Shown: positions 26,464 to 34,921 of the stretch, piece after piece
Layout: every line of letters starts with the position of its first letter
How positions within the stretch are numbered: the first letter of the stretch is position 1
DNA from: Cohnella fermenti
GTDB taxonomy: Bacteria > Bacillota > Bacilli > Paenibacillales > Paenibacillaceae
DNA length: 64,000 nucleotides
Direction of reading: 5' to 3'
Assembly (NCBI RefSeq): GCF_004801405.1
Contig: NZ_SSOB01000012.1
Location: 62,001 to 126,000, forward strand
Translations under genes and position numbers: made by a program
The notes under the pieces: generated by a model
Database searches by the model: none
What the model was told of the DNA's origin: nothing
What the model saw: only the letters and a program-made list of their open reading frames with translations

Positions 26464-26898
26464 ATGTATTACGTGAATCGCGAGGGGATCGAGCGCCGCC
26501 TCGGCTGCATCCCCGAGATTGCCGAGGCGATGGACCGGCTGGCCGCTTCCTGGACAGGCTCCTTGAACGAAGGGCTTGCCCAGGAGCGGGTGCTGCACCT
26601 CGCGCTGGAGATCGTGACGGACGTCGGCAACTTCCTGATTGACGGCTTCATGATGAGGGACGCGAGCAGCTACGAGGATATCGTCGATGTGATTGCCGGG
26701 GAAGGCGTTCTCTCCGCAGAGCAGGCGGAGACGTTCCGCGGGCTTGTCGCGCTTCGCCGTCCGCTCGTGCAGGAGTACGACAGTTGGCCGCGGCGCGAGC
26801 TGCATCCGCTGACCGGCAATCTTGCGAAGCTGCTGACGCAGTTCGCGGACGATATTCGGGATTATCTCCGGCGCGAGCTGGACCCTTGGGAGAAGTAA
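26464..26898 (+). CDS. DUF86/HepT-like protein (YutE relative)
   Basis: A 144-residue helical protein resembling Bacillus YutE: start MYYVNREGIERRLGCI, then HLALEIVTDVGNFLIDGFMMRDASSYEDIVDVI, and a C-terminal DDIRDYLRRELDPW. DUF86 proteins have the HepT fold (RNase toxin of MNT/HepT systems). The catalytic R-x4-6-H motif appears altered here (RRPLVQEYDSW, no His), and there is no adjacent nucleotidyltransferase antitoxin. A housekeeping YutE-type role is more likely than a toxin. Confidence 0.85.
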   Translation: MYYVNREGIERRLGCIPEIAEAMDRLAASWTGSLNEGLAQERVLHLALEIVTDVGNFLIDGFMMRDASSYEDIVDVIAGEGVLSAEQAETFRGLVALRRPLVQEYDSWPRRELHPLTGNLAKLLTQFADDIRDYLRRELDPWEK

Positions 26899-26943
26899 GG
26901 GAAGCAACGGCTTGCCGGCCGCGAAGCGAAGGGAGGGGTGCTC

Positions 26944-27600
26944 ATGCCGCAGGCGGAGGAAGGAACGACGCGAAGACAGTTGATGCAGCTTCTCCGCACG
27001 CACGGTGGGAGCACCGTCTCGGAGCTGGCGAAGCCGCTCGGCATTACGGAGATGGCGGTCCGGCGTCATATCCGCGCGATGGAGAAGGAGGGGCTCGTGT
27101 CGTCCACGCTGCTGAAGCAGGCGATGGGCAGACCCTCCTGCCGGTATCAGTTGACGGAGCGGGCCGACGATCTGTTCCCGAAGAACTACCCGCATCTGAT
27201 GCTGGAGCTTCTGGGGGAGCTGGAGGAGCAAGCGGCCGGCGACGAGATGATCGGCAAGCTGTTCGAGGGCCGGAAGCGCAAGCTGCATGCGAAGTATCGC
27301 GAGCGGATGGAACGCAAGGAGCTCGGGGAGAGAGTGGCCGAGCTGGCCGGCATTCAGAATGCGGGCGGTTATATGGCGGAATGGGAGCGGGAGGAAGACG
27401 GGAGCTACCGGCTTCACGAATTCAACTGCCCGATCGCCCAGATCGCGAACCGCTACCGCGAGGCGTGCCACTGCGAGAAGAGGCTGTTCGGCGAGCTGCT
27501 GGACGCGGATGTCGAGCGGACGGAATGTCTGGCGGACGGAGGCGGCCGCTGCACGTACCGGATTCGGGAGCGGGCGGATGAATGGCGGATGGATAGTTAG
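26944..27600 (+). CDS. HTH transcriptional regulator with C-terminal Cys cluster
   Basis: A 218-residue regulator. An N-terminal winged helix-turn-helix (RRQLMQLLRTHGGSTVSELAKPLGITEMAVRRHIRAMEKEGLV) is followed by a helical linker and a C-terminal domain with spaced cysteines (NCPIAQIANRY, EACHCEK, ECLADGGGRCTYRI). This matches the DeoR/ArsR-like SufR-type regulators in which such cysteines bind an Fe-S cluster or metal. ATG 26944 lies 7 bp after GGGAGGGG; the GTG at 26938 is too close. The stop overlaps a 14-bp direct repeat (GGATAGTTAGAATT, twice). Confidence 0.82.
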   Translation: MPQAEEGTTRRQLMQLLRTHGGSTVSELAKPLGITEMAVRRHIRAMEKEGLVSSTLLKQAMGRPSCRYQLTERADDLFPKNYPHLMLELLGELEEQAAGDEMIGKLFEGRKRKLHAKYRERMERKELGERVAELAGIQNAGGYMAEWEREEDGSYRLHEFNCPIAQIANRYREACHCEKRLFGELLDADVERTECLADGGGRCTYRIRERADEWRMDS

Positions 27601-27642
27601 AATTGGATAGTTAGAATTGGATTGCCAAGTAATTCGAATGCA

Positions 27643-27687
27643 AGAGCGGTTCGCGGGAGGGTGCTTCCGAGGGGCGCTCTTTTTTTT
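27643..27687 (+). terminator. Rho-independent terminator
   Basis: Stem AGAGCG (27643-27648) / CGCTCT (27675-27680) followed by T8, after the regulator gene. Confidence 0.75.
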
Positions 27688-27792
27688 GGCCTGTCCGCAG
27701 TGTCAAGTCAAGCCCAGCCTTCTTATACTGGATTAACCGCATGGGCGAATGTCCCGAATGCGTTCAAGATACAAGGAAGGGAGGTGCGCTGC

Positions 27793-28281
27793 ATGGCTTG
27801 GGAGCTGTTCGGCTGGGCGGCGTCCGTGTTGTGTGTGGTGGCGGCTGCGATGATTGTGCTGCTCGGCGTGTCGGTCCGGCAATCGCTTCGCCGAATGGAA
27901 GCGGAGAGCGCGCGGACGATGCGCGAAGCGGCGGCCGCGATGTCGGAATGCCGGCGTCTCGGCAGCGAGGCGGCAGAGGTCGCCCGTCTGTGCCGGGAAG
28001 GACTGCAAGGCTTGGAATCGCTCGCGCAAGGGGGGCGGGCGATCGGAGACGCCGCCCGCACGGCCGCCGGGGCCGCGGCGGATGCGGTCGTGAGCTGGAC
28101 CCGGAGGCTCGAGGGCCGGCTCGCTGCGTCGGAAGAGAGACAGACGCGGCGGCTCGGGGAGACGCTCGACTGGATGGAGCTGGGCGTCTTCATCTGGAAC
28201 GCCTGGAGCGGGCACTTCGGCAGCGCACTGAACGGACACGGCCGCAAGTCGGGAGAGAGTGCGGATGAGCAGCGGCGTTGA
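27793..28281 (+). CDS. DUF948 (YtxG-like) membrane protein
   Basis: A 162-residue protein with one N-terminal transmembrane helix (WELFGWAASVLCVVAAAMIVLLGVSV, written in part) and a long helical, coiled-coil-like Ala/Arg/Glu-rich cytoplasmic region, as in YtxG of Bacillus. AAGGGAGGTG precedes ATG 27793. It is followed by a YtxH-type gene, the same order as the Bacillus ytxGH general-stress genes. The upstream in-frame extension lacks any ribosome site. Confidence 0.8.
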   Translation: MAWELFGWAASVLCVVAAAMIVLLGVSVRQSLRRMEAESARTMREAAAAMSECRRLGSEAAEVARLCREGLQGLESLAQGGRAIGDAARTAAGAAADAVVSWTRRLEGRLAASEERQTRRLGETLDWMELGVFIWNAWSGHFGSALNGHGRKSGESADEQRR

Positions 28282-28371
28282 TCGGCGCGGGCACAGGCCC
28301 GTCGGCGGAGCGGGCGCCAAGAAGGCGGTCGCTTCGGCAAGCCGGTGAAGCCGGAGAGGAGCGTATCGAAG

Positions 28372-28674
28372 ATGGCGGAGAAGAAGGTTGTTAAATCCTT
28401 TTTGTTCGGGGCGCTTGCAGGCGCCGTAACCGGAGCGGTTACCGCATTGTTGTTCGCGCCGAAGGCAGGCAAGGAGCTTCGCAAGGACATTGCGGATACG
28501 GCGCAGACGGTTGGCGAGAAGACGGTGGAGCTGAGCAAGAAGGCCGGCACCTCGGCGCAATCGCTTGTGAAGAAGTCGACGGATTGGGCGGTCGACATCC
28601 GCTCCAAGTTCGGGAAGAGGGCGGGAGCGGAAGAAGCTTCTGCCGACGAAGAAGCGGAGTCCGTCGCCAGGTAG
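28372..28674 (+). CDS. YtxH domain-containing stress protein
   Basis: A 100-residue protein: short basic N-terminus, one Gly/Ala-rich transmembrane helix (FLFGALAGAVTGAVTALLF), the family-defining LFAPKAGKELRKDIADTA and an amphipathic helical tail ending with acidic residues. YtxH proteins are general-stress membrane proteins of unknown mechanism. GAGAGGAGCG lies 12 bp before ATG 28372. It pairs with the YtxG-like gene upstream. Confidence 0.88.
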   Translation: MAEKKVVKSFLFGALAGAVTGAVTALLFAPKAGKELRKDIADTAQTVGEKTVELSKKAGTSAQSLVKKSTDWAVDIRSKFGKRAGAEEASADEEAESVAR

Positions 28675-28713
28675 GATAAAGAGATTGTCGGAACCGCAGC
28701 TTGAACGCGAACG

Positions 28714-28744
28714 CGAGGCCGCCCTCTCCCGCAGGGCGGCCTCG
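28714..28744 (+). terminator. GC-rich hairpin after ytxH-like gene
   Basis: Perfect 12-bp stem CGAGGCCGCCCT (28714-28725) / AGGGCGGCCTCG (28733-28744) with a 7-nt loop but no T-run. Probable transcript end or mRNA stabiliser. Confidence 0.5.
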
Positions 28745-28869
28745 GCGCGCGATCGGGGCTTGCTGGGCCTTGTCCGAAGATCCGCTAAGATGCAGGTACC
28801 TTTTGCGGCAGGACCTCATAATTTATCATGTTCCGACATCACCTTATTCCTACAGAAAGCGGTGTTCCC

Positions 28870-29682
28870 GTGCAGCAAGCGATCGCAGTCTTGGACTCCG
28901 GCGTGGGAGGACTGACTGTCGTCAGAGAAGTCATGCGCCAGTTGCCCCGAGAGAAGATTCTCTACTTCGGCGATACTGCCCGCACTCCTTATGGGCCGAG
29001 GCCTGCAGAAGAAGTCGTTCGATTCACAAGAGAGATCGTCGATTATTTGACCCAATACCAACCGAAGATGATTGTGATCGCGTGCAACACGGCAACGGCG
29101 GTCGCCCTTGACGACATTCGCAGCCGGGTGCGCATCCCGGTCGTCGGCGTCATCAATCCGGGAGCCCGGGCGGCGATCGGACGGACGAAGACGGGCCGAA
29201 TCGGCGTCATCGGCACCGAAGGAACGATCAAGAGCGGGGCGTACGAGCAGGCGTTGCGCCGGTTGTCGCCTCACATTGAAGTGGTGAGCAAGTCTTGTCC
29301 CCACTTCGTCACGCTTGTGGAGGACGGGAACTTCCGCTCCGTCGAGACGTTCGAGACGGTAAGCACCTCCTTGCTCGGCCTGCGGGCCACCCCCATCGAT
29401 TGCCTTATTCTCGGCTGCACCCACTACCCGTTCCTCTCGGAGACGATCTCCGAGGTGATGGGACCGAACGTCTCCCTGATCAGCTCCGCTGAGGAGACGG
29501 CAAGGGAGATCAGCACGATTCTGCACGAGAACAATCGACTGGCGGGCAACGAAGAATTGCCGATTCACCAGTTCTTCTGCAGCGGGGACTCGAAGAAGTT
29601 CCGGCATATCGCCCAGCAGTGGCTCGGCGAGCAGATTCGATTGACGCCGGTCGTCTGGCACGTCCCCCATATCGGCGCCTGA
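28870..29682 (+). CDS. murI: Glutamate racemase
   Basis: A 270-residue cofactor-independent racemase making D-glutamate for peptidoglycan. Motifs: AVLDSGVGGLTVVREVMRQLP with the catalytic-acid Asp, YFGDTARTPYGPR, first catalytic Cys in IACNTATA, second in LGCTHYPFL. The GTG at 28870 is chosen because MQQAIAVLDSG matches known N-termini. An ATG at 28828 would add 14 residues; neither start has a strong ribosome site. The D-Glu role fits the D-Glu-directed peptidase that follows. Confidence 0.94.
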   Translation: MQQAIAVLDSGVGGLTVVREVMRQLPREKILYFGDTARTPYGPRPAEEVVRFTREIVDYLTQYQPKMIVIACNTATAVALDDIRSRVRIPVVGVINPGARAAIGRTKTGRIGVIGTEGTIKSGAYEQALRRLSPHIEVVSKSCPHFVTLVEDGNFRSVETFETVSTSLLGLRATPIDCLILGCTHYPFLSETISEVMGPNVSLISSAEETAREISTILHENNRLAGNEELPIHQFFCSGDSKKFRHIAQQWLGEQIRLTPVVWHVPHIGA

Positions 29683-29714
29683 AGAGGCCCGTATTCGAAC
29701 CTGTATGCCATCTA

Positions 29715-29753
29715 TGCCACCCTTGGGCCGCTTCGGCCTTCGGGTGGCATTTT
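29715..29753 (+). terminator. Rho-independent terminator
   Basis: Stem TGCCACCC (29715-29722) / GGGTGGCA (29742-29749) then TTTT, 33 bp after murI. Confidence 0.8.
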
Positions 29754-29820
29754 GATTGCCGGCTCCACATAGGGTTAGGTGACTGAAGCTCTCGTCATCT
29801 TGGCCAAGGAGGGAACCCCT

Positions 29821-31050
29821 ATGGAACCGAGTACGTACGTCGTGCGGCAAGGCGATACGCCTCGCCGGATCGCTTCCCGCTTCGGCATCAGCCTCTTCGC
29901 GCTGGCCGCGGCGAATCCGCATCTGTCGCTCGAAGAGGGGCTGCTGCCCGGCGAGCTGCTCGCCGTGCCCGAGGCTCCCCCGCGCCGGTATGTCGTGCAA
30001 GAGGGGGACAGTTGGGAGAGCATCGCGCTTAAGATCGGCTGCTCGTCCGCCCGGCTAAGGGAGCTTAACGCCGGCGTTCGGCAGCTCGTCCCGGACGGGA
30101 TGTGTGTGCTCGAGCTTCCTCCCGCGACGGAACGAATCGTCCGTTCGGATGCGGAATACGGCTCGGCGCAGTTGGCGCGGGACATCGAGAAGCTGCGCCG
30201 CGAGTACCCCTTCCTCGTGGCGGCGACGATCGGCCGCAGCGTGCTCGGCAAGCCGATCCACGCGCTCCGGCTCGGCGACGGCCCGTTCCGTCTTCAGGCG
30301 AACGGCGCGGTTCACGCCAACGAGTGGATCACCTCGCTTGTCCTCATGCGGTTCGCGGAGGATTACGCGCGGGCGTGCAAGCGGCGCGGCCTCGTGGCGG
30401 GCCGGCCCGCCTCCGAGCTGTTCGGCGGCTGCACGCTGTGGCTCGTTCCGATGGTGAACCCCGACGGGGCGGATCTTGCGCAGGAGGATCTGCGCGAGTC
30501 GCATCCGATGTACAAGGAACTGCTGCGCTGGAACGGCGGGTCTCGCCGGTTCTCCCGGTGGAAAGCGAACGCCAGAGGAGTCGATCTGAACGATCAATTC
30601 CCCGCGCATTGGGAAGAAGAGCGGAAGCGGAGGGGAACGGGCGGGCCCGGCCCGCGCGACTATTCCGGCCCTTCGCCGCTGTCGGAGCCCGAATCCCGGG
30701 CGCTCGCCGCGTTCACGGAGGAGACGGACTTCCAGGCGGTGCTCTCGCTCCATACGCAAGGCGAGGAGATCTATTGGAACTATCGGGGGCTGGAGCCGCC
30801 GCGTTCCAAGGCATGGGCCGAGAAGCTGGGCGAGGCTTCGGGGTATCGGCCCGTTCATCTCGAAGGAAGCGACGCCGGATTCAAGGACTGGTTCATCCAG
30901 AAGTTCCGGCGGCCGGGCTTCACGATCGAGCTGGGCTGGGGGCGCAACCCGCTGCCGCTCGATTGCCTCCGCGACATCTACCCGGAGACGGCGGCTCTCT
31001 TGGTGACGGCGATGGAGCTCGGCATGAAGGAAGAGGAAGACGGCTCGTAG
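29821..31050 (+). CDS. LysM-containing M14 carboxypeptidase (gamma-D-glutamyl-diamino acid endopeptidase-like)
   Basis: A 409-residue peptidoglycan peptidase. Two N-terminal LysM repeats (YVVRQGDTPRRIASRFGISLF and YVVQEGDSWESIALKIGCSS) bind glycan. The zinc carboxypeptidase domain starts at ~120 with zinc ligands in VHANEW (HxxE), a later His in SLHTQGEE, DLNDQFP for substrate, and catalytic Glu in TIELGWG. No signal peptide is visible, as in the sporulation-linked ENP1-type enzymes, which act on wall fragments. AAGGAGGG lies 8 bp before ATG 29821; the GTG at 29779 is not needed. Confidence 0.92.
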   Translation: MEPSTYVVRQGDTPRRIASRFGISLFALAAANPHLSLEEGLLPGELLAVPEAPPRRYVVQEGDSWESIALKIGCSSARLRELNAGVRQLVPDGMCVLELPPATERIVRSDAEYGSAQLARDIEKLRREYPFLVAATIGRSVLGKPIHALRLGDGPFRLQANGAVHANEWITSLVLMRFAEDYARACKRRGLVAGRPASELFGGCTLWLVPMVNPDGADLAQEDLRESHPMYKELLRWNGGSRRFSRWKANARGVDLNDQFPAHWEEERKRRGTGGPGPRDYSGPSPLSEPESRALAAFTEETDFQAVLSLHTQGEEIYWNYRGLEPPRSKAWAEKLGEASGYRPVHLEGSDAGFKDWFIQKFRRPGFTIELGWGRNPLPLDCLRDIYPETAALLVTAMELGMKEEEDGS

Positions 31051-31223
31051 ACGGGAGGGGAGCCGATAGACGGGGCGGAGAAGAGCGCAGGGCATCACAC
31101 AGCTTGCCATCCGGGACGACATCCTTTCCTCCAGCGCCGCACGCCCTCCGTCCTCCGCCCTCCGTCCTCCGCCCTCCGTCCTCCGCCTTCCGTCCTCTGC
31201 CCTCTCCCGCCTCCCGTCTGCCG
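31051..31223. repeat. CCTCCG-type tandem repeat tract
   Basis: After the peptidase stop the sequence becomes low-complexity. From ~31140 to ~31200 a 14-bp unit of the type CCTCCGTCCTCCGC repeats about four times with small changes. Probably a replication-slippage tract; no gene on either strand. Confidence 0.7.
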
Positions 31224-31256
31224 GCATTATGCCTCTTCTTCCGCTCGTTCAGGAGA
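31224..31256. repeat. Single arm of the 13.6-kb hairpin repeat
   Basis: GGCATTATGCCTCTTCTTCC followed by GCTCGTTCAGGA matches both arms of the inverted element at 13629-13757. Here it is alone, next to family A copy 3. Confidence 0.55.
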
Positions 31257-31299
31257 AGAATGGGCCGGGAACACCCGGCGGCGGTCGGAGCCCGCAGCT

Positions 31300-31490
31300 T
31301 TTGCGATTTTATATGATTTTTCACATTCATCGACCTGAATGGAGGGGGAATCGCGGCGTTTTATGTGGTTTTTAGCATACATACGCCAACTTGAGCCGGA
31401 TTTGTCTCCATGTATACTAATTTTCGTATAAAATCGCCCAACCTCCCCATCATCAAGCTGCGCCAATGTGATTTTTCGTATAAAATCGGC
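31300..31490. repeat. Repeat family A, copy 3 (four phased palindromes)
   Basis: 16-mers at 31311-31326, 31363-31378, 31414-31429 and 31466-31481, centres 52, 51 and 52 bp apart. It is mostly in the opposite orientation (ATGTGNTTTTTNGCAT-like reading). Flanks carry the same GATTTTAT/AAAATCGC edges. The region to 31641 holds no gene; a weak promoter for the glycosyltransferase may lie near 31557-31583 (TTGGAT, then CATAAT at 15 bp). Confidence 0.85.
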
Positions 31491-31641
31491 AGTCATCCGG
31501 CTTCGCCGACTCTAACGAAGGTTGCATGATCCGCAAGGGGGGGCCAATAATTCAGTTGGATTTAAGGTTGGCTGTCCATAATTAGGGAAGCTATGGAATC
31601 CCGGCGTCCAATTCCGGATGCCGCGAAGAAGGAGTTTCCCT

Positions 31642-33189
31642 ATGACACGGACGATTCGCACGGCTCTGTATGGCCTCCTTGCTCTATTTGCCGCTGTTTT
31701 CGTCGTTTCTACTTTTTTCCTCCGGGCGGAATATAATTACGGGGTCTACGGCGACACGGCGTTTCTCGCAGGCCAGAAGCTTGGCGTATACATGCCGGTT
31801 CTGGCCGTTCTGCTGGCGTCAGGCTGGGCGCTGTACCGGCTCTGCCGGAAGCTGTACCGGTTCCGCCCGCAGCTTGTTATCCCCGCCGTGCTCGCGGCAT
31901 CGTTCGCCGTTCAGACTGCCATCGTCTTCCTGTTCCCGCTGCAGCCGACTGCGGATTCGAAGACGGTGCTGTCGCTGGCCCAGGACATGCTGTACGACGG
32001 GGATTACTCGTCCTTCCAGCTCGGCGGCTACCTCTACATGTTCCCGTTTAATTTCTCGATTGCGCTGTACCTGAACACCTTACTCGCGATTTTCCCCGAC
32101 AATTATTTGGTTCTGAAGCTGTTCAACATGCTGTTCACGCTCGTGACGACGCTGATGGTGTACCTGATCCATCGGGAGCTCAGCGGCCGGAAGGATAGTC
32201 GCGACTACGGGGTGCTGGCGCTCGCCGCGTTCTATCCGCCATCGCTGTTCATGGTTAATTACATCTACAACGACGTGCTCGCGACGGCGCTGCTCGCCTC
32301 GTCCGTCTACTTCCTGCTGCGCTTCGTCCGGGGCGGGGGTTGGAAGCATCTGCTCGTCTCGGCCGCGCTGCTGGCGCTCGGCAACTACTTCCGCAGTATC
32401 GGCGCGATCGTGCTGATCGCCGCGATCCTGTATGTATGGCTGAGCCTCGGGCGGCTTGGGGCTCGGCGGGGATGGGCGGCTGTCGCCGTGCTGGCGGGCC
32501 TCTTCTTCGTTCCGGGTCTGGCTCAGAACGGGCTGCTGCAGGCGACCGGCATCGTGGACGAGTCTCCGAGCGCGAACTCGGCTCCGGTCTATCTGTGGCT
32601 CAATATGGGGCTCAATACCGAGACGCTCGGCTTCTGGGACGAACGGGAGAGCTACAGCATCTATCAGCGGCAGGCCGGCTACGACAAGGAGAAGAGCATA
32701 GAGCTGTTCAAGGCGGAGATCGGACGGAAGTGGACCGAAGCGACGGCGGCGGAGCTGGCGGAGACCTATTATAAAAAACTCGTGTGGACGTGGACGGAAG
32801 GAACGTATCAGCTTGAGAGGTACGGGATCGGCAACGACGGGACGACGGGGCGGCATCCGCTGGCCGCGGATTACAGCTACGCCACCTTCGCCACGGAGCG
32901 AATGAAGAGCGACTCTCCGGCCACGACCGGCTTGCTCTGGGCAACGTACGGAATGAACGCGCTGCTGTTTGCCTTCGCGTTCGTACGGCTGATCGGCTCG
33001 CTGCGGAAGGATCGGCTGGACGACGTTCTGCCGGCGCTTGTCGTCCTCGGCTTCATCGGCTTCTATGCGCTGTGGGAGATTAAATCCCGATATGTTTTCC
33101 CGGTGTATCCGCTGCTGCTCGTGCTGGCGTATGCCGGGTTCGGCGATGCGTACCGACGGTTGTTCGGGCGAAGGGAGGGGACGGCATGA
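31642..33189 (+). CDS. GT-C/ArnT-like membrane glycosyltransferase
   Basis: A 515-residue integral membrane protein with about ten to eleven hydrophobic helices. The first extracytoplasmic loop holds an acidic pair (YNYGVYGDTAFLAGQ), and the layout (catalytic loop after TM1, several short loops, C-terminal helices) fits the PMT/ArnT/GT39-83 group, which transfers sugars from polyprenyl-phosphate carriers. LFMVNYIYNDVLATALLASSVYFLL is typical. Substrate unknown. AAGAAGGAG precedes ATG 31642. It overlaps the next gene by four bases. Confidence 0.78.
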   Translation: MTRTIRTALYGLLALFAAVFVVSTFFLRAEYNYGVYGDTAFLAGQKLGVYMPVLAVLLASGWALYRLCRKLYRFRPQLVIPAVLAASFAVQTAIVFLFPLQPTADSKTVLSLAQDMLYDGDYSSFQLGGYLYMFPFNFSIALYLNTLLAIFPDNYLVLKLFNMLFTLVTTLMVYLIHRELSGRKDSRDYGVLALAAFYPPSLFMVNYIYNDVLATALLASSVYFLLRFVRGGGWKHLLVSAALLALGNYFRSIGAIVLIAAILYVWLSLGRLGARRGWAAVAVLAGLFFVPGLAQNGLLQATGIVDESPSANSAPVYLWLNMGLNTETLGFWDERESYSIYQRQAGYDKEKSIELFKAEIGRKWTEATAAELAETYYKKLVWTWTEGTYQLERYGIGNDGTTGRHPLAADYSYATFATERMKSDSPATTGLLWATYGMNALLFAFAFVRLIGSLRKDRLDDVLPALVVLGFIGFYALWEIKSRYVFPVYPLLLVLAYAGFGDAYRRLFGRREGTA

Positions 33190-33575
33190 GGGAGAGAGCG
33201 TGTGAGGTTGGCAGGGCAGGCGAGGCAGGCAAGGTTAGCAAGGCAGTCGGGATAGGCAAGGTTAGCAAGGCAGGCAAGGTTAGCAAGGCAGGCAAGGCTG
33301 GAGGGATAGGCAGAGCAAGGTGGAGTCGGGCAACCGTCGTTCTCCTGTGCGCACTCCTCCTCTCGTCCTGCGACGCCATTGCGGCCCAGACGATCGAGCG
33401 GTCGGAGTCGGGCGCGGGGCAGTCGAACGGCGGGCGGGGCGGAGCGGGGTTCGGCGGGCGGGACGGGGCCGCGTTCGACGGCACGTATGGCGCGGGCGCG
33501 AATCGCGGACGGCAAGGCGGGGCAGGCGGCGTCGGACGGGGCGGCGGGAGCGGAAGCCGGACAGAGGGGGGATAA
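33186..33575 (+). CDS. Putative small lipoprotein with repeat-expanded N-region
   Basis: A 129-residue product coupled to the glycosyltransferase (ATGA overlap, GGGAGGGGACGGC before the ATG). Residues ~15-45 are an internal tandem repeat of the KVSKAGKA type, encoded by repeated GCAAGGCAGGCAAGGTTA units. A hydrophobic stretch follows (ATVVLLCALLLSSC), whose end LSSC fits a lipobox with Cys62, then a Gly/Arg-rich tail. If real, it is a lipoprotein with an unusually long basic n-region. Composition is extreme, so a non-functional reading frame cannot be excluded. Confidence 0.45.
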   Translation: MRERACEVGRAGEAGKVSKAVGIGKVSKAGKVSKAGKAGGIGRARWSRATVVLLCALLLSSCDAIAAQTIERSESGAGQSNGGRGGAGFGGRDGAAFDGTYGAGANRGRQGGAGGVGRGGGSGSRTEGG

Positions 33576-33752
33576 GGGCGAACGGCAAGATGGGCGGCTG
33601 ATTGGCGGCTCGGCTCCGGCGGGCAATCGGGACGACGAGCTGAGCTCCTTTGAATGTACAACCCTTCATCTGCTATACTGTGGACAAACTTGGACAGGCT
33701 CCGGCAATGGGGATTGCGGCGCGGCCGGTCGACAGAAGGGAGACGATGGCCT

Positions 33753-33998
33753 GTGGCAAGACGCTCCGGCGCATCGTGGTTAAGGCTAGGAGTTCGGCTT
33801 CCCGGACGGGTGTGGAAGGTGCTCAGCTCGCCTCGGGTGTCTCTGTGGGACAAGCTGCTGTTTGTCGTGCCTGTTGTCTTGTATTGGGTGCTGCCCGATC
33901 TCATGCCCTTTATGCCGATCGACGATATCGCGGTGACGATTGCGCTCGCGGGTTGGTATGCGGGACGGATGGAGACCAAGTACGGGCTTAAAGCGTGA
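33753..33998 (+). CDS. DUF1232 family small membrane protein
   Basis: An 81-residue protein with the DUF1232 (YkvA-like) core: LWDKLLFVVPVVLYWVLPDLMPFMPIDDIAVTIALAGWYAG (given here as overall region ~30-70). The proline/aspartate motif LPDLMPFMPIDD is diagnostic. The GTG start at 33753 follows AGAAGGGAG by 10 bp. The frame is open further upstream but without a ribosome site or similarity. Function of the family is unknown. Confidence 0.78.
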   Translation: MARRSGASWLRLGVRLPGRVWKVLSSPRVSLWDKLLFVVPVVLYWVLPDLMPFMPIDDIAVTIALAGWYAGRMETKYGLKA

Positions 33999-34172
33999 GA
34001 AGGAGAACGAAGATAACCTTCTGCGGAACATGATCCGACGCCTTCTATCCGCCTCAATTCCGTCTTGAGTTCCGCAGGCGAAGTCATTACAATAGAACGA
34101 GAGCCAGGGCAGGACAAGCCGCGACGTCGGCCGTGCCTGCCGAATCGATTGCAGACGGGAGCGAAACTTAAC

Positions 34173-34475
34173 ATGAAGTGCAAGATTACGCGCAACGCGG
34201 CCAAGGTGCTGCTTAAAGAGATCGAGAAGCCGGAGAACGAAGGATTGAAGCTTCGCGTATTCGTGACCCACGCCCACGGCGATCATGCCCACTACGGCAT
34301 GGATCTCGGCAAGGAGCAGGAGGGCCACATCGTCGTCTCCACGGACAAGGGGATCGACGTGCTCCTGAAGGAAGGCGACGACTTCCTCGACGGCATCATT
34401 ATCGACTATCTGTACCTTCCGCAGGAGGGCTTCGTCATCACGAATCCGAGCAAGGGCAATCATGGGGAGCACTGA
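34173..34475 (+). CDS. HesB/IscA-like fold protein lacking the cluster cysteines
   Basis: A 100-residue protein of the Fe-S biosynthesis (HesB) family: MKCKITRNAAKVLLKEI, LKLRVFVTHAHGDHAHYGMDL, VVSTDKGIDVLLKEGDDFLDG, IDYLYLPQEGFVITNP. In IscA-type carriers three Cys bind the cluster. Here the first site reads THAHGDHAHYG and the C-terminal CGC becomes NHGEH, so Cys is replaced by His. A cluster-carrier role is therefore doubtful, though another metal might bind. ATG 34173 follows GGGAGCG. It overlaps the next gene by 14 bp. Confidence 0.8.
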   Translation: MKCKITRNAAKVLLKEIEKPENEGLKLRVFVTHAHGDHAHYGMDLGKEQEGHIVVSTDKGIDVLLKEGDDFLDGIIIDYLYLPQEGFVITNPSKGNHGEH

Positions 34476-34725
34476 GCAGCAGCTTCAACCCCGGCCCCGC
34501 GCGGCCAAGAACGACATCCGAATCTGCGACAAGTGCCGCAATGTCCGGATCAAGTCGCTGAAGAGCAAGCTGGAGGCTGCCGCGCCCGGCACCGAAGTCA
34601 AGGTGGAGTGCAAGTCCTATTGCGGACCGTGCAAGCGCACGGGCTTCGTCTTCATCAACGGCCGTTACTTGAAGGGCGAGACGGAAGACGAATTGGTCGA
34701 GAAGGCGAAGCCGTTTATCAAGTAA
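34462..34725 (+). CDS. DUF1450 (YuzB-like) protein
   Basis: An 87-residue protein with the DUF1450 pattern: ICDKCRNVRIKSLKSKLEA, EVKVECKSYCGPCKRTGF and FVFINGRYLKGET. The CxxC at the N-terminus and C-x3-CGPC in the middle recall a thioredoxin-like/2Fe-2S ferredoxin-like fold, so redox or metal binding is plausible. It overlaps the HesB-like gene, so the two are probably coupled. A terminator follows. Confidence 0.85.
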   Translation: MGSTEQQLQPRPRAAKNDIRICDKCRNVRIKSLKSKLEAAAPGTEVKVECKSYCGPCKRTGFVFINGRYLKGETEDELVEKAKPFIK

Positions 34726-34740
34726 GCCATTTGCATCAAG

Positions 34741-34779
34741 AGGGAGCTATGCGGGACGAACTGCCGCTGGCTCCCTTTT
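34741..34779 (+). terminator. Rho-independent terminator
   Basis: Stem AGGGAGC (34741-34747) / GCTCCCT (34770-34776) followed by T4, 15 bp after the DUF1450 stop. Confidence 0.75.
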
Positions 34780-34921
34780 CGCTGAATGGACGACAGCGGC
34801 GAGTGCTTGCATGAGGGAGGGGGCTCCGCTAAAGTCGGTGAAGGCGCCGGAGACGCCGCTGGAGCCGGGCGCAGGGGCAAGATGAGCTGTCACATGTATC
34901 ACACATGTATCATCTGATAGT

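Noticed and set aside
26464..26898. HepT/MNT toxin-antitoxin pair
   Set aside because: No nucleotidyltransferase gene is adjacent, the HepT catalytic His is missing, and the protein resembles housekeeping YutE.
33063..34204. Pro/Ala/Leu-rich minus-strand frames across the lipoprotein and DUF1232 genes
   Set aside because: They mirror the tandem repeats and GC-rich coding sequence and carry no start signal or domain.
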